A stretch of DNA of 64,000 nucleotides. It comes from Limnobacter thiooxidans (lineage in GTDB: Bacteria; Pseudomonadota; Gammaproteobacteria; Burkholderiales; Burkholderiaceae_B). Numbering within the stretch: the first letter of the stretch is position 1; every line of letters begins with the position of its first letter. The stretch is taken from contig NZ_AP028947.1 in the NCBI RefSeq assembly GCF_036323495.1, positions 1,364,001-1,428,000 of the forward strand. The letters are read 5' to 3'. The notes beneath the pieces were generated by a model that saw only the letters and a program-made list of their open reading frames with translations, was not told the DNA's origin and made no database searches. Position numbers and translations under genes: made by a program. Positions 7,822-18,158 of this stretch are shown piece by piece.

Positions 7822-9918
7822 ATGGGGAAAGCAAAGTCGACAGGAAAGGTGTCCGCACAGGCAAATTCATCCCTCAAAAATGCCGTGTCGAGGGGAAACG
7901 GGGGTGAGCTTCATCAGCGCTTGTTGAGCGAGGGTCTGACCACCAATCAGGGTTTGCCAATTTCCGACAATCAGAATTCCTTGCGTGCGAATCCGGTCGG
8001 TCCGACCTTGTTGGAAGATTTCATTCTTCGTGAAAAAATAACCCATTTTGATCACGAAAGAATTCCCGAACGCATTGTGCATGCGCGTGGTACTGGGGTA
8101 CATGGATTCTTTGAGTTGACTGATTCCCTGTCCCGGTATACCACTGCGGCGATTCTGACCGAGGTTGGTGTCCAAACGCCAGTGTTCACCCGGTTTTCCA
8201 CCGTTGCTGGTGGTGCGGGGTCGATCGACACCCCCCGGGATGTTCGTGGCTTTGCTGTCAAGATGTACACCAAGGAAGGTAACTGGGATTTGGTAGGCAA
8301 TAACATCCCGGTCTTCTTCGTTCAGGATGCGATGAAGTTTCCTGATCTGGTTCATGCAGTAAAAATGGAGCCAGACCGTGGTTTTCCTCAGGCTGCCAGC
8401 GCACACGATACATTCTGGGATTTCATTTCCCTGACACCCGAGTCCATGCACATGATCATGTGGGCCATGTCAGATCGCACCTTACCCCGCTCCCTTCGCA
8501 TGATCGAAGGCTTTGGCGTGCACAGCTTCCGTTTGATCAACAAGCAAGGAAAATCCACGTTTGTTAAATTTCACTGGCGACCCAAGCTGGGTCTTCAATC
8601 CACAGTGTGGGATGAGGCTGTCAAGATTGCGGGGGCGGATCCGGACTTTCACCGACGTGACCTGTTCGAAGCAATTACCCATGGCCATTTTCCGGAATGG
8701 GAATTGGCAGTTCAACTGTTTACAGCTGAACAGGCTGAGCGCTTTCCGTTTGATCACCTGGATGCCACCAAGCTGATTCCCGAAGAACTCGTGCCCTTGA
8801 AAGTGATTGGGCGAATGGTGTTGAATCGCTGGCCCAACAATTTTTTTGCTGAAACAGAGCAGGTTGCTTTCTGTCCTTCTCACCTTGTGTCTGGAATCGA
8901 TTTCTCCAATGATCCACTGTTGCAAGGGCGTCTTTTCTCCTATTTGGATACCCAGTTGTCGCGTCTGGGCGGACCGAATTTCCATCAGATTCCGGTGAAT
9001 GCGCCGAAGTGTCCGTTTGCAAACAACCAGCGCGACGGGCATATGCAAATGAATCAGCCTGTTGGCCGTGTGGCGTATGAGCCCAATACCCTGGACCCTG
9101 AAGGACCCCGTGAACAGCCCAAAGGTTTTCAAAGTGCGAGAATTGAAGAGAACGGTGTGCGCGGACGGATACGGGCCGCGTCGTTCAATGATCATTACAG
9201 CCAAGCCAGGCAGTTTTTTGTCAGCCAGACAATCCACGAGCAGGCCCACATGGCTTCTGCACTGGTCTTCGAATTGTCAAAAGTCGAGTACATACACATT
9301 CGACAAGCGATCGTGGGGCATCTTCAACACATTGACAAAGGTTTGGCGCAACGTGTGGCGAAAGGTTTGGGTTTGCGTGAAATGCCTCAACCGCCAGTTG
9401 CTGCGGCGCCCGTCCAGCAGTTCAAACCGTCTCCTGCTCTACAAACCATTGGCAAAATGAAGGGCACGCTTGAGGGACGCATGTTGGGTGTATTGGTAGG
9501 GCACGGTTCAGACAAAGCCCAGATTGACAAGCTGGTTAAAGGAATTTCCAAAGCCGGTGCCACCTGCAAGATTGTGGCCTTGCATGTCGGGGATGTTGTG
9601 TTGTCGGATCAATCCGGTTTGAAGGTAGATGGCCAGTTGGCCGGTACGCCATCGGTCATTTTTGACGCGATAGCCTTGGTTCTGGATGACAAGGTGGCGA
9701 CTGCCATGTGCAATGAAGCAGCCGCCGTGGACTTTGTTCGTGATGCTTTCGGGCATTTGAAGGCCATTGCTTTTGACACTGGCGCAAATGTTTTGCTGGA
9801 AAGGGCAGGTGTATTCAAGGATGAAGGTGTTGTCTCGGTGCGGGACATTCCCCGATTTTTGACGGCAGCCCAGACAAGGCAGTGGGATCGGGAAAAGTCA
9901 ATTCGCACTTTGGCTTAA
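7822..9918 (+). CDS. katE: Large-subunit monofunctional catalase (HPII/KatE type)
   Basis: A 698-residue clade-2 haem catalase that dismutates H2O2. The distal haem histidine is His87 in [13 protein letters not shown], the proximal ligand is Tyr374 in RLFSYLDTQ, and the substrate-channel region includes [10 protein letters not shown]. After the catalase core there is a C-terminal flavodoxin/DJ-1-like domain (about residues 550-690, starting [11 protein letters not shown]), which separates large-subunit enzymes from the roughly 500-residue small ones. GGGAG lies six bases before ATG 7822. It is monocistronic, between the ilv terminator and psd. E. coli katE is stationary-phase controlled; here only the upstream palindrome hints at regulation. 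Confidence 0.95.
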   Translation: MGKAKSTGKVSAQANSSLKNAVSRGNGGELHQRLLSEGLTTNQGLPISDNQNSLRANPVGPTLLEDFILREKITHFDHERIPERIVHARGTGVHGFFELTDSLSRYTTAAILTEVGVQTPVFTRFSTVAGGAGSIDTPRDVRGFAVKMYTKEGNWDLVGNNIPVFFVQDAMKFPDLVHAVKMEPDRGFPQAASAHDTFWDFISLTPESMHMIMWAMSDRTLPRSLRMIEGFGVHSFRLINKQGKSTFVKFHWRPKLGLQSTVWDEAVKIAGADPDFHRRDLFEAITHGHFPEWELAVQLFTAEQAERFPFDHLDATKLIPEELVPLKVIGRMVLNRWPNNFFAETEQVAFCPSHLVSGIDFSNDPLLQGRLFSYLDTQLSRLGGPNFHQIPVNAPKCPFANNQRDGHMQMNQPVGRVAYEPNTLDPEGPREQPKGFQSARIEENGVRGRIRAASFNDHYSQARQFFVSQTIHEQAHMASALVFELSKVEYIHIRQAIVGHLQHIDKGLAQRVAKGLGLREMPQPPVAAAPVQQFKPSPALQTIGKMKGTLEGRMLGVLVGHGSDKAQIDKLVKGISKAGATCKIVALHVGDVVLSDQSGLKVDGQLAGTPSVIFDAIALVLDDKVATAMCNEAAAVDFVRDAFGHLKAIAFDTGANVLLERAGVFKDEGVVSVRDIPRFLTAAQTRQWDREKSIRTLA

Positions 9919-9994
9919 GCAGATTAATGTCACCGGGTTTGGATTGTTTAAACTGGCACTTGAGGGATTACTTCAGATTCTTATTGGTCAATTC

Positions 9995-10006
9995 GCACAA
10001 TTGTGC
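9995..10006. promoter_or_regulatory. 12-base perfect palindrome upstream of psd
   Basis: GCACAATTGTGC lies 60 bases before psd, upstream of AT-rich candidate -10 boxes (TATAAA at 10028 and CATAAT at 10042). It could be an operator, but a palindrome of this length can occur by chance. Confidence 0.3.
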
Positions 10007-10065
10007 CCACAGTGCGTGCTTTTGCCTTATAAAATCGGTCTCATAATCATTCACAACAAAGAACC

Positions 10066-10710
10066 ATGAACTATCCACACCCAATTATTGCCCGCGAAGG
10101 TTGGCCATTCCTTGCAGTAGTCGCCTTGCTGGCACTTGCGCTTCAATCATTTGGTCTGACATTTTTGTCGGTCGTGGCCTGGATTCTGTTTGTCTTTGTG
10201 CTGCAGTTTTTTCGCGATCCTCCCCGTTACATTCCCGCACAGAAAAACGCGGTGGTCTCTCCTGCCGATGGCCGCATTGTTGCTGTGGAGCGAGTTGAAG
10301 ATCCCTATGCACAACGCGAGGCCTTGAAAATTTCCGTTTTCATGAATGTGTTCAATGTTCACTCCAATCGCATTCCAATTGGTGGTGAAATCAAGTCGGT
10401 GGACTATTTTCCGGGTTTGTTCGTTAACGCGGACCTGGACAAAGCCAGCACACAAAATGAAAGAAATGCAATCGTCATTCACACTGACACGGGTGCCACG
10501 GTTACTGCAGTTCAGGTGGCCGGTTTGATTGCCCGACGAATTCTTTGCTATGTCAAGCCTTCGGATTCAGTAGAAAAAGGCCAGCGTTATGGCTTTATCC
10601 GTTTTGGTTCGCGTGTGGATGTTTATCTCCCAACCGATTCCGTTCCCAAGGTAGCAATTGGTGACAAAGTCTCTGCATCCAGCACTGTGCTGGCTGAACT
10701 GGTGTCCTGA
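10066..10710 (+). CDS. psd: Phosphatidylserine decarboxylase proenzyme (short type)
   Basis: A 214-residue pyruvoyl enzyme that decarboxylates phosphatidylserine to phosphatidylethanolamine at the inner membrane. Two N-terminal membrane segments (about residues 15-50) are followed by FFRDPPR and SPADGRI. The self-cleavage site is the Gly181-Ser182 pair in [11 protein letters not shown]; Ser182 becomes the pyruvoyl group of a 33-residue alpha chain. This is the short form common in Burkholderiales, distinct from the longer E. coli enzyme with LGST. It is two bases upstream of pssA, which makes its substrate. Confidence 0.95.
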   Translation: MNYPHPIIAREGWPFLAVVALLALALQSFGLTFLSVVAWILFVFVLQFFRDPPRYIPAQKNAVVSPADGRIVAVERVEDPYAQREALKISVFMNVFNVHSNRIPIGGEIKSVDYFPGLFVNADLDKASTQNERNAIVIHTDTGATVTAVQVAGLIARRILCYVKPSDSVEKGQRYGFIRFGSRVDVYLPTDSVPKVAIGDKVSASSTVLAELVS

Positions 10711-10712
10711 AT

Positions 10713-11531
10713 ATGCGATTTAAACGAAACAAAAACCGTTTTGGTGCCCCGCGTCCATTTTCTGCGAGGATGACAGGTCCGTCAGGGAAGCCTCACAAAG
10801 GGGTTTATCTTCTGCCTAACCTGTTCACCACAGCGGCTTTGTTTTGTGGTTTTTACGGCATTGTGATGGCGATGGGTCAACAGTTCACAACTGCTGCAGT
10901 GGCCATATTCGCAGCTTTGGTCCTGGACAGTCTGGACGGGCGAGTTGCCCGAATGACCAATACCCAAAGTGCCTTTGGTGCGGAATATGACAGCCTCGCC
11001 GACATGGTGTCTTTTGGCGCTGCGCCAGCCTTGATCATTTACGAATGGTCGCTCAGTGGCATGGGCAAACTTGGCTGGGTTGCAGCCTTTGTGTATCTGG
11101 CTGGTGCCGCTTTGCGGCTGGCGCGTTTCAATACCAATGCTGCCGTGGTCGACAAGGCCTGGTTTCAAGGCCTGCCGAGCCCGGCCGCCGCAGCTTTGGT
11201 CACAGGTTTTGTCTGGGTAATGGACGACGCCAAAATGGCGGGTGCCGAACTGGATTGGCTGGCTTGGGGCATTACGTTTTATGCTGGCATTACGATGGTG
11301 TCGAATGTGCCGTTTTTCAGTGGCAAAGACTTTCACTTTCGCCGCAGTGTGCCGTTTCTGGTGCTTGCGTTGATACCTCTGGTGTTTGCGCTCGTGTCAC
11401 AAGACCCGCCCAAAGTGCTATTTGGGGTTTTTGTGTTGTACGGCATTTCAGGTTATGTGGTGTACGTGGTTCGCAAAGTCAAAGGTCAGGGTTTGAAAGG
11501 CCTGGACATTGAACGCGACGAACACTTTTGA
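10713..11531 (+). CDS. pssA: CDP-diacylglycerol-serine O-phosphatidyltransferase
   Basis: A 272-residue integral membrane enzyme that makes phosphatidylserine from CDP-diacylglycerol and serine. The CDP-alcohol phosphotransferase motif is complete: Asp75-Gly76, Ala79-Arg80, Gly89, Asp93 and Asp97. A basic cytoplasmic N-terminus of about 30 residues precedes several membrane helices. Unlike E. coli PssA, which is a phospholipase-D-type peripheral enzyme, this is the multi-pass type II form. It follows psd with a two-base gap, so the two steps to phosphatidylethanolamine are co-expressed. A strong terminator follows. Confidence 0.95.
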   Translation: MRFKRNKNRFGAPRPFSARMTGPSGKPHKGVYLLPNLFTTAALFCGFYGIVMAMGQQFTTAAVAIFAALVLDSLDGRVARMTNTQSAFGAEYDSLADMVSFGAAPALIIYEWSLSGMGKLGWVAAFVYLAGAALRLARFNTNAAVVDKAWFQGLPSPAAAALVTGFVWVMDDAKMAGAELDWLAWGITFYAGITMVSNVPFFSGKDFHFRRSVPFLVLALIPLVFALVSQDPPKVLFGVFVLYGISGYVVYVVRKVKGQGLKGLDIERDEHF

Positions 11532-11627
11532 CTGATGACTTGATTCTTTGAAGCAGTTTTCGGCGAAAGCTTGACCTTGCTTGAAAAGCACTTTTTCCCT
11601 TCTTCAGCAGTTCGATTGACTAAAAAA

Positions 11628-11659
11628 GCCCTGACAAAAAGACGGTCAGGGCTTTTTTT
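11628..11659 (+). terminator. Intrinsic terminator of psd-pssA
   Basis: GCCCTGAC (11628-11635) pairs with GTCAGGGC (11645-11652) around a nine-base loop, followed by seven T residues. An A-run precedes the stem, so it could also act on the minus strand. Confidence 0.9.
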
Positions 11660-11786
11660 CGCCGGTGGCGAACGCAATCGCAGTGCTGAAGCGGGGCGCT
11701 TTTCTTGAATCGCAAGTCAAGTCTCTCACACCAAGCCTGCTTCGAAGTCCTCTGCATTGCCGCCAGCCCATTGCTTGCGCGCCGCA

Positions 11787-11857
11787 GTGTTCGAAAAGGC
11801 GGTCTTCAGTTGGCATATCCCTTGTCGACCGGTCAGAAAGCCCACCCAATTTCCCCT
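11787..11857 (-). repeat. Repeat copy A (inverted) before leuA
   Basis: Read on the minus strand from 11857 down, this copy has AATTGGG, GGGCTTTC, GGTCGAC, AAGGGAT, TGCC, CTGAAG and GCCTTTTC in the same order as copy B. It has four extra bases between GGGCTTTC and GGTC. It faces copy B, so a transcript through both could fold into a long imperfect hairpin with a loop of about 75 bases. Confidence 0.75.
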
Positions 11858-11932
11858 TTGCCAAGGCGGTCGCGCGCGGCGCGAGAAGGTTTGGCCAACC
11901 CTCTTTTTTGGAGGCAAACCTTCAGCCGGGCA

Positions 11933-12004
11933 GGGGGGCAATTGGGAGAAAAGGGCTTTCGGTCTACCAAGGGATTGCCTCTGAAGGCGAGCCTTTTCCA
12001 CCAC
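11933..12004 (+). repeat. Repeat copy B (direct) before leuA
   Basis: Core GGGCTTTCGGTCTACCAAGG (11953-11972) is followed by GATTGCCTCTGAAGGCGAGC and CTTTTCC. It is the best overall match to both the inverted copy A and the direct copy C. Confidence 0.8.
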
Positions 12005-12023
12005 GCATATGACAGCCGCACAA

Positions 12024-12083
12024 GCAATTGTGGGATGAGGGCTTTCGGTCGACCAAGGGGTTGCCTCCGAGGGGCTGCCTTGT
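12024..12083 (+). repeat. Repeat copy C (direct) abutting the leuA start
   Basis: Core GGGCTTTCGGTCGACCAAGG (12039-12058) differs from copy B at one base (TCG for TCT) in 20; the similarity continues through GTTGCCTCCGAGGGGCTGCC. It ends about 30 bases before the leuA start codon, so it lies in or next to the leuA leader. Confidence 0.8.
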
Positions 12084-12114
12084 TGTATCCTTGCCAGATA
12101 TTCAGGAGAACAAC

Positions 12115-13656
12115 ATGTCAGACCGCCTCATCATATTCGACACCACCTTGCGCGACGGTGAACAAAGCCCTGGCGCCTCCATGACCCGCGAAGAAAAAAT
12201 CCGGATTGCCAAGCAGCTGGAGAAGCTGAAGGTCGATGTCATTGAAGCGGGTTTTGCTGCATCCAGCAATGGTGACTTTGAGGCCATCAAATCGATTGCC
12301 TCGGTCATCAAAGAGTCCACCGTGTGTTCGCTGGCCCGTGCCAATGACAAAGACATCATGCGTGCAGGCGATGCCCTGGCTCCCGCTGAACGTCGACGAA
12401 TTCATACCTTTATTGCCACTTCACCTTTGCACATGGAAGTGAAGCTGCGCATGACACCCGATCAAGTGCTTGAGCAAGCGGTCAAAGCAGTGAAGCTGGC
12501 CTTGCAGTACACCGATGATGTGGAATTTTCGGCAGAAGACGGCTACCGTTCGGAATTGCCCTTCCTTGCCAAGGTGTGCGAAGCCGTCATCAAGGCGGGT
12601 GCCAAAACCATCAATATTCCCGACACGGTGGGCTATGCCGTGCCATCGCTCTATGGTGAATTCATGCGCGACTTGCGCACAATGACTTCAAACAGCGACA
12701 AGGCAGTGTGGTCGGTGCACTGCCATAACGACCTTGGAATGGCTGTGGCCAATTCCCTTGCTGGTGTAGCCATCGGTGGTGCAAGGCAGGTGGAGTGCAC
12801 CATCAATGGCTTGGGTGAGCGCGCAGGAAACTGTTCTCTCGAAGAAATCGTGATGGCTGTAAAAACCCGCCGTGACTTTTTCGACCTGGATGTGGGCATT
12901 GATACGACCCAGATTGTGTCTGCAAGCCGCCTGGTCAGCAACATCACCGGCTTCGTGGTTCAGCCCAACAAAGCCATTGTGGGTGCGAATGCGTTCGCCC
13001 ATGCTTCTGGTATTCACCAGGATGGCGTGTTGAAGGCCCGCCAGACCTACGAAATCATGACGGCAGAGGATGTGGGCTGGTCTGCCAATAAAATCGTACT
13101 CGGCAAGTTGTCGGGTCGAAATGCCTTCAAACAACGCCTCGAGGCCTTGGGTATCGAGATGGACAGCGAACAGGCCCTGAACGACACATTCCAACGTTTC
13201 AAGGATCTGGCTGATCGCAAAGCAGAAATCTTTGACGAAGACATTCATGCCTTGGTGTCGGGTGATGGCACGGGCGGAGAATCCGAATTCTATCGGTATG
13301 TTTCGCTGGTTCAGCATTCAGAAACCGGCGAGCGACCCAAGGCCCGTGTGGTTTTCTCAGTGGACAGTCGCGAAGTGGTGTCTGAAAGCGAAGGCAACGG
13401 CCCTGTGGATGCAACAGTGAAAGCCATTGAAGCCGAGGTGCGAAGTGGGGCGGAACTGCTTCTGTTCTCGGTCAATGGCATTACATCAGGTACAACAGAG
13501 TCTCAGGGTGAAGTGACCATGCGCCTTCAAAAAGGCGGGCGAATTGTCAATGGCGTGGGTGCAGACCCCGATATCGTCGTGGCTTCGGCCAAGGCTTACC
13601 TGTCTGCACTGAACAAATTGCAGTCAAAACATGAAAAGTTGAACCCACAGGTTTGA
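12115..13656 (+). CDS. leuA: 2-isopropylmalate synthase
   Basis: A 513-residue enzyme that condenses acetyl-CoA with 2-oxoisovalerate, the first committed step to leucine. The catalytic TIM barrel starts [13 protein letters not shown] (Arg13, Asp14 metal site), with the metal-binding HxH at His202/His204 in [10 protein letters not shown]. The C-terminal allosteric leucine-binding domain follows from about residue 390, giving the long LeuA type. ATG 12115 has AGGAGA at 12104-12109 and gives the family start [16 protein letters not shown]; the frame is open further up only across repeat copy C. It works downstream of ilvBNC in the same pathway. Confidence 0.97.
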   Translation: MSDRLIIFDTTLRDGEQSPGASMTREEKIRIAKQLEKLKVDVIEAGFAASSNGDFEAIKSIASVIKESTVCSLARANDKDIMRAGDALAPAERRRIHTFIATSPLHMEVKLRMTPDQVLEQAVKAVKLALQYTDDVEFSAEDGYRSELPFLAKVCEAVIKAGAKTINIPDTVGYAVPSLYGEFMRDLRTMTSNSDKAVWSVHCHNDLGMAVANSLAGVAIGGARQVECTINGLGERAGNCSLEEIVMAVKTRRDFFDLDVGIDTTQIVSASRLVSNITGFVVQPNKAIVGANAFAHASGIHQDGVLKARQTYEIMTAEDVGWSANKIVLGKLSGRNAFKQRLEALGIEMDSEQALNDTFQRFKDLADRKAEIFDEDIHALVSGDGTGGESEFYRYVSLVQHSETGERPKARVVFSVDSREVVSESEGNGPVDATVKAIEAEVRSGAELLLFSVNGITSGTTESQGEVTMRLQKGGRIVNGVGADPDIVVASAKAYLSALNKLQSKHEKLNPQV

Positions 13657-13680
13657 TTTTTACCGGTTTTCCCCTACAAT
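13653..13680 (+). promoter_or_regulatory. rpsO promoter
   Basis: TTGATT (13653-13658), a 16-base spacer, then TACAAT (13675-13680) closely match the sigma-70 consensus. The -35 overlaps the leuA stop codon (13654-13656). Transcription should begin near 13686-13688, immediately before the hairpin at 13694. Confidence 0.6.
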
Positions 13681-13693
13681 AGTGGGTTCAGGC

Positions 13694-13722
13694 GACCACC
13701 TTTTTAAATAGGTGGTCTTTTT
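13694..13722 (+). terminator. leuA terminator, or 5' hairpin of the rpsO transcript
   Basis: GACCACC (13694-13700) pairs with GGTGGTC (13711-13717) and is followed by TTTTT. It has terminator form and closes leuA. Because the rpsO promoter lies just upstream, the same hairpin would sit within a few bases of the 5' end of the rpsO mRNA. Confidence 0.75.
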
Positions 13723-13788
13723 ACACGGAACTGCGGTCACCATTTATTCAAAATCGGGCTGCAAGTTCACGCAAGTGGAGTAATAAAG

Positions 13789-14052
13789 ATGTCAGAAATT
13801 AACAAAGCGGCAATTCTTGCCGAATATCAACGCGCCAAGGGTGACACTGGTTCCCCCGAGGTTCAAGTGGCATTGTTGACAGCCCGAATCAACTCGTTGA
13901 CCGATCACTTCAAGGCCAACGCCAAAGACCATCACTCACGCCGCGGTTTGCTGCGCATGGTGTCTCGTCGTCGCAAGCTGCTTGACTACCTCAAGCGCAA
14001 AAACGCAGATGCTTACCGCAACCTGATCAGCAGCTTGGGTCTACGCAAGTAA
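13789..14052 (+). CDS. rpsO: 30S ribosomal protein S15
   Basis: An 87-residue protein of the small-subunit platform that binds 16S rRNA. The family segments [17 protein letters not shown] and [17 protein letters not shown] are intact, with His and Ser of DHHSRRGL in the rRNA-binding region. Its length is near the usual 88-89. In E. coli S15 represses its own translation through its 5' leader and is followed by pnp, as here. The 66 bases between the leader hairpin and the start could hold an autoregulatory fold, which I did not resolve. Confidence 0.97.
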   Translation: MSEINKAAILAEYQRAKGDTGSPEVQVALLTARINSLTDHFKANAKDHHSRRGLLRMVSRRRKLLDYLKRKNADAYRNLISSLGLRK

Positions 14053-14084
14053 TTGGTCGCTGCTACAAGCCGTTGATTTGACTC

Positions 14085-14114
14085 AAATGCCTGCAACCCC
14101 GGTTGTGGGCATTT
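14085..14114 (+). terminator. Stem-loop between rpsO and pnp
   Basis: AAATGCC (14085-14091) pairs with GGCATTT (14108-14114), extended inward by further pairs (TGCAACC with GGTTGTG, two wobbles). It is followed by TGTGTTTT. It can act as an rpsO terminator or as an RNase III-type processing site, as known between these genes in E. coli. Confidence 0.65.
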
Positions 14115-14183
14115 GTGTTTTAAAACCAGCGGGCTCTCGCGTCCAGGTATTGACCTGGCGAGATTACTAAAAGGAAAGACAAA

Positions 14184-16328
14184 GTGTTTGAAATCCATAA
14201 AGAAACGTTTCAATACGGTCAACATACCGTCACCATCGAAACTGGTGAAATTGCCCGCCAAGCTGGCGGCGCTGTCATTGTTAGTGTAGAAGACACCGTT
14301 GTTCTGGCAACTGTAGTTGCCGCCAAGTCAGCCAAGCCTGGCCAAGATTTTTTTCCTCTCACCGTCGATTATGTTGAGAAGTTTTACGCCGCCGGTCGTA
14401 TCCCTGGTGGCTTTTTCAAGCGTGAAGGCAAGGGCACCGAGCAGGAAACCCTGAATGCCCGCTTGATCGATCGCCCACTGCGTCCCCTGTTTCCTGAAGG
14501 CTTCTTCAACGAAGTGCAGGTTTGCCTGACAGTGATGTCAATCAACCCCGAAGTGAACCCCGATATTCCAGCCATGCTGGGTGCTTCTGCGGCCCTGTCA
14601 ATTGCCGGCATTCCTTTCAATGGCCCAGTGGGCGGCGCACGCGTGGGTTATATCAACGACCAGTACGTGTTGAACCCCACGGCAACTCAGCTGAAAGACA
14701 GCAAGATGGACCTGATTGTTGCAGGTACTGAGGCTGCAGTGTTGATGGTTGAATCCGAGGCCCACGAGCTGACCGAAGAAATCATGCTGGGCGGCATCAT
14801 GTTCGGTCACGAACAAATGCAAGCTGCCATCAATGCGATCCATGCATTGACTGCCAAAGCCGGCAAACCCGAGTGGGACTGGAAAGCAGCACCTGCCAAC
14901 GAGCCACTGGTTGCCGCAATCACAGAATTGGCTGGCGAGAAGCTGGCTGCTGCGTACAAAATGACCGAAAAGCAGGCCCGTAGCCAGCGCCTGAAAGAAA
15001 TTTCAGCGGAAGTGGCTGCCGAACTGCCTTCCAAGCTGACTGAAGAGCAACGCGCCGGCATTACCAATGCCGACGTGGGCGACATCATGTTTGGCCTGGA
15101 AGCGAAAATTGTTCGTGGTCAAATCCTGAATGGCGAGCCACGTATTGACGGCCGCGACACACGCACCGTGCGCCCCATTACTGTTCGCACTGGCGTGTTG
15201 CCACGTGCGCACGGTTCAGCCTTGTTCACACGCGGTGAAACACAGGCCTTGGTAGTAACCACCTTGGGTACAGGCCGCGACGAACAAATGATTGATGCAG
15301 TGGCTGGTGAATACCGTGACCGCTTCATGTTCCATTACAACATGCCCCCCTACGCCACCGGCGAATGTGGTCGCATGGGTGCACCAAAGCGCCGCGAAAT
15401 TGGTCATGGTCGTTTGGCCCGTCGTGCAGTTGAAATGATGCTGCCAGCTCCTGAAGATTTCCAGTACACCATGCGTGTGGTGTCAGAAATCACTGAGTCC
15501 AATGGTTCAAGCTCCATGGCTTCCGTTTGCGGTGGCGCATTGTCCTTGATGGACGCTGGTGTTCCTTTGAAGCAACTGGTGGCTGGTATCGCCATGGGCT
15601 TGATCAAGGAAGACAACAAATTCGCCGTATTGACCGACATTCTGGGTGACGAAGATCACCTGGGTGACATGGACTTCAAGGTGGCTGGTACTGAAAACGG
15701 TGTGACTGCTTTGCAGATGGACATCAAGATTCAGGGCATCACCAAGGAAATCATGCAGGTTGCGTTGGCTCAGGCCCGCGAAGGCCGCATGCACATTCTG
15801 GGCATCATGAAAGAAGCAACAGGTGGCAGCGTGGGTGAATTGTCTGCTTACGCGCCCCGCATGATCACCATGAAAATCAATCCCGAGAAAATTCGTGATG
15901 TGATCGGTAAGGGCGGTGCAACCATTCGTGGCATCACTGAGCAAACCGGCGCCAGCATTGACATCAAGGAAGATGGTTCAATCACCATCGCTTCCGTGGA
16001 TGGCGACGCAGGCGAGCGTGCCAAGAAGATCATCGAAGGCATCACAGCTGAAGTGGAAGTGGGCGCCGTATACGAAGGCACAGTGTTGAAATTGCTCGAT
16101 TTTGGTGCAATTGTCAGCGTGTTGCCAGGCAAAGACGGCTTATTGCACATCTCCCAGATTGCAAACGAGCGCGTCAACACCGTTGGTGATTTCCTCAAGG
16201 AAGGCCAAGTTGTCAAAGTCAAAGTATTGGAAGCCGACGAAAAAGGCCGCCTGCGCTTGTCCATGAAAGCATTGCTGACGCAAGACGCACCCGCCGAGCA
16301 GGCTGGTGAAGGTTCTAGCGAAGGCTGA
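14184..16328 (+). CDS. pnp: Polyribonucleotide nucleotidyltransferase (PNPase)
   Basis: A 714-residue 3'-5' phosphorolytic exoribonuclease of the degradosome. It has two RNase PH-like domains with an alpha-helical linker, a KH domain from about residue 561 ([17 protein letters not shown]) and an S1 domain at about 624-694 ([18 protein letters not shown]). The start codon is GTG with AAAGGAA about eight bases before it. It is preceded by the stem-loop at 14085, a possible site of RNase III processing and PNPase autocontrol. Its TGA overlaps the next ATG by one base. Confidence 0.97.
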   Translation: MFEIHKETFQYGQHTVTIETGEIARQAGGAVIVSVEDTVVLATVVAAKSAKPGQDFFPLTVDYVEKFYAAGRIPGGFFKREGKGTEQETLNARLIDRPLRPLFPEGFFNEVQVCLTVMSINPEVNPDIPAMLGASAALSIAGIPFNGPVGGARVGYINDQYVLNPTATQLKDSKMDLIVAGTEAAVLMVESEAHELTEEIMLGGIMFGHEQMQAAINAIHALTAKAGKPEWDWKAAPANEPLVAAITELAGEKLAAAYKMTEKQARSQRLKEISAEVAAELPSKLTEEQRAGITNADVGDIMFGLEAKIVRGQILNGEPRIDGRDTRTVRPITVRTGVLPRAHGSALFTRGETQALVVTTLGTGRDEQMIDAVAGEYRDRFMFHYNMPPYATGECGRMGAPKRREIGHGRLARRAVEMMLPAPEDFQYTMRVVSEITESNGSSSMASVCGGALSLMDAGVPLKQLVAGIAMGLIKEDNKFAVLTDILGDEDHLGDMDFKVAGTENGVTALQMDIKIQGITKEIMQVALAQAREGRMHILGIMKEATGGSVGELSAYAPRMITMKINPEKIRDVIGKGGATIRGITEQTGASIDIKEDGSITIASVDGDAGERAKKIIEGITAEVEVGAVYEGTVLKLLDFGAIVSVLPGKDGLLHISQIANERVNTVGDFLKEGQVVKVKVLEADEKGRLRLSMKALLTQDAPAEQAGEGSSEG

Positions 16329-17344
16329 TGAGTAAGCCGGCCGCGCAACCGCCTGTCAGCATGAAGGCGGTACGTGTGAAGGCCCCTGGCGGGGTCGATC
16401 AGCTTGAGCTGACTGAACTGCCAGTGCCTTCTCCCAAGCCTGGAGAGGTGCTTGTTCAGGTTGTGGCCGCTGGGGTGAATCGTCCCGACGTGCTTCAGCG
16501 TCTGGGTTTGTACCCTCCACCCCCTGACGCCAATCCGAATTTGGGTCTTGAAGTGTCGGGTGTGGTTGTGGCTGTGGGGCAGGGCGTCTCTGAAAGCATG
16601 TTGAACAAACCCGTCATGGCCTTGTGCAATGGCGGGGGTTATGCGGAGTATGTGTGCACGCCTGCAAGGCAGTGCATGCAGATTCCTGAAGGTATTGGTT
16701 TCACCGAGGCAGCAAGTCTGCCCGAAGTTTACATGACCGTGTGGCAGAACCTTTTCATGAAAGGTGGTGCCAAAGCAGGTCAAACCGTATTGATTCATGG
16801 GGGCAGCAGTGGCATTGGTACCGCTGCCATCCAGTTGTGCAAGAAACACGGACTGCGCACTCTGGTTACAGTGGGCAGTCAGGACAAGGCTGATTTTTGT
16901 ACGCAATTGGGGGCTGATAAGGCCTACCTGTACAAATCCCAGGATTGGGAGCAGCTTGTATTGCAAGATACCGCGCATCAGGGTGTCGATTTGATTCTCG
17001 ACATGGTTGCCGGCGAGTATTTGAACAAGGATTTGAATTGTGTCAAACCCCAGGGCATGGTGATCGTCATCGCCTTGTTGGGCGGACGCTTTGCAAACAT
17101 CGATGCTGCAAAGCTGTTGACCAAGCAGGTGGTGCTTACTGGTACCACGCTCAGGCCACGCTCACCCGAATTCAAGGCTGAATTGGCGCGGCAGGTCGAG
17201 CGGCAGTTGCAGGAAGGATTTGCCTCAGGCGCCTTAAGGTCACTAGTGCAGGCCACTTTTGGACTGGATGAAGTAGCCAGTGCACATGATCTGATGGAAT
17301 CGGGCGACTCGTTTGGCAAAATCGTACTTAGTATTGAAGATTAG
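16328..17344 (+). CDS. NAD(P)H-quinone oxidoreductase, zinc-free MDR family (PIG3-like)
   Basis: A 338-residue medium-chain dehydrogenase/reductase of the quinone oxidoreductase type. The N-terminal GroES-like domain contains VAAGVNRPDVLQRLGLYPPP; the Rossmann domain carries GGSSGIGTAAIQLCK from about residue 157. Zinc ligands of classical alcohol dehydrogenases are absent. The PIG3 subgroup reduces quinones with NADPH, but the physiological substrate here is unknown. It starts in the pnp stop (TGATG) and precedes tpiA by 21 bases. Confidence 0.9.
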   Translation: MSKPAAQPPVSMKAVRVKAPGGVDQLELTELPVPSPKPGEVLVQVVAAGVNRPDVLQRLGLYPPPPDANPNLGLEVSGVVVAVGQGVSESMLNKPVMALCNGGGYAEYVCTPARQCMQIPEGIGFTEAASLPEVYMTVWQNLFMKGGAKAGQTVLIHGGSSGIGTAAIQLCKKHGLRTLVTVGSQDKADFCTQLGADKAYLYKSQDWEQLVLQDTAHQGVDLILDMVAGEYLNKDLNCVKPQGMVIVIALLGGRFANIDAAKLLTKQVVLTGTTLRPRSPEFKAELARQVERQLQEGFASGALRSLVQATFGLDEVASAHDLMESGDSFGKIVLSIED

Positions 17345-17365
17345 GATTGTAGATTAAGGACAAGC

Positions 17366-18151
17366 ATGGGTAACGCAACAGAAAAACAAACAAGAAAAAA
17401 ACTGGTAGCTGGGAACTGGAAAATGAATGGCAGCTTCGACTCCAATGAAGCGCTGATTCTTGGTTTTTTGCCTGAAGTTGATGACCTGGTGGATGTTTCC
17501 GTATTTTGTCCTTTCCCTTACCTGGCGCAAGTGGCCAAGCTCTTGCAGGAACAAGGCGTAGCTCACGGTGCGCAAGATGTGTCGTCCAAGGCCAGCGGTG
17601 CCTACACAGGTGAAGTGTCCGTGGATATGTTGAAAGAGTTTGAGGTTACGCAGGTGTTGGTTGGCCATTCCGAGCGTCGCCAATATCATGCAGAAACCAG
17701 TGTGGCTGTGGCTGAAAAAGCGGTGGCTGCCCTGGCGGCCGGTATTACGCCCATTGTTTGCGTGGGTGAAACCCTTGCAGAACGGGAAGCCGGACAGGTT
17801 GAGGCGGTGATTGCTTCCCAGTTGGATCCTGTTGTGGAACACTGCGCGAAGTTTGTTGAAAACGGTGCATGGAATCTGGTCATTGCATACGAGCCTGTTT
17901 GGGCGATTGGAACCGGTGTTACAGCCAGTCCGGATCAGGCACAAGAGGTTCACGCCATGATCCGCAATCGCCTTCAGGCCATGTTGGGGACAGAAGTTGC
18001 CCAAAGCACACGAATTTTGTACGGTGGAAGTGTCAAGCCGGGCAATGCAAGCGAGATTTTTTCAAAAGTTGACATTGATGGTGGCCTAATTGGCGGTGCG
18101 GCTTTGTCTTCTGACGATTTCTCTGGAATAATACGCGCCGCGAGGGGTTAA
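17366..18151 (+). CDS. tpiA: Triose-phosphate isomerase
   Basis: A 261-residue TIM-barrel enzyme interconverting dihydroxyacetone phosphate and glyceraldehyde 3-phosphate. Catalytic residues are Lys19 (GNWKMNG), His101 (VGHSERR) and Glu176 ([10 protein letters not shown]), with the phosphate loop YGGSVKPGN near the end. The N-terminus is about 10 residues longer than E. coli TpiA; AAGG upstream supports ATG 17366. It is seven bases before secG, the usual Burkholderiales order. Confidence 0.97.
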   Translation: MGNATEKQTRKKLVAGNWKMNGSFDSNEALILGFLPEVDDLVDVSVFCPFPYLAQVAKLLQEQGVAHGAQDVSSKASGAYTGEVSVDMLKEFEVTQVLVGHSERRQYHAETSVAVAEKAVAALAAGITPIVCVGETLAEREAGQVEAVIASQLDPVVEHCAKFVENGAWNLVIAYEPVWAIGTGVTASPDQAQEVHAMIRNRLQAMLGTEVAQSTRILYGGSVKPGNASEIFSKVDIDGGLIGGAALSSDDFSGIIRAARG

Positions 18152-18158
18152 TTAAATT

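Larger units (their letters stand above)
11532..12114. other. 583-base gap between pssA and leuA with repeats, no gene
   Basis: After the pssA terminator (to 11659) this stretch has many overlapping open frames on both strands, but none has family similarity or a convincing ribosome site, and they read across repeat copies. The structure is three related 60-70 base units (listed separately) plus a stem-loop, GAAGGTTTG 11885-11893 with CAAACCTTC 11915-11923, between the first two. The leuA promoter should lie here, but I could not pick a -35/-10 pair with confidence. Confidence 0.7.

Noticed and set aside
11665..12184. Several overlapping open frames on both strands between pssA and leuA
   Set aside because: They read through the repeat copies, lack family similarity and ribosome sites, and reach into leuA in the wrong frame; absence of stops here is a composition effect.
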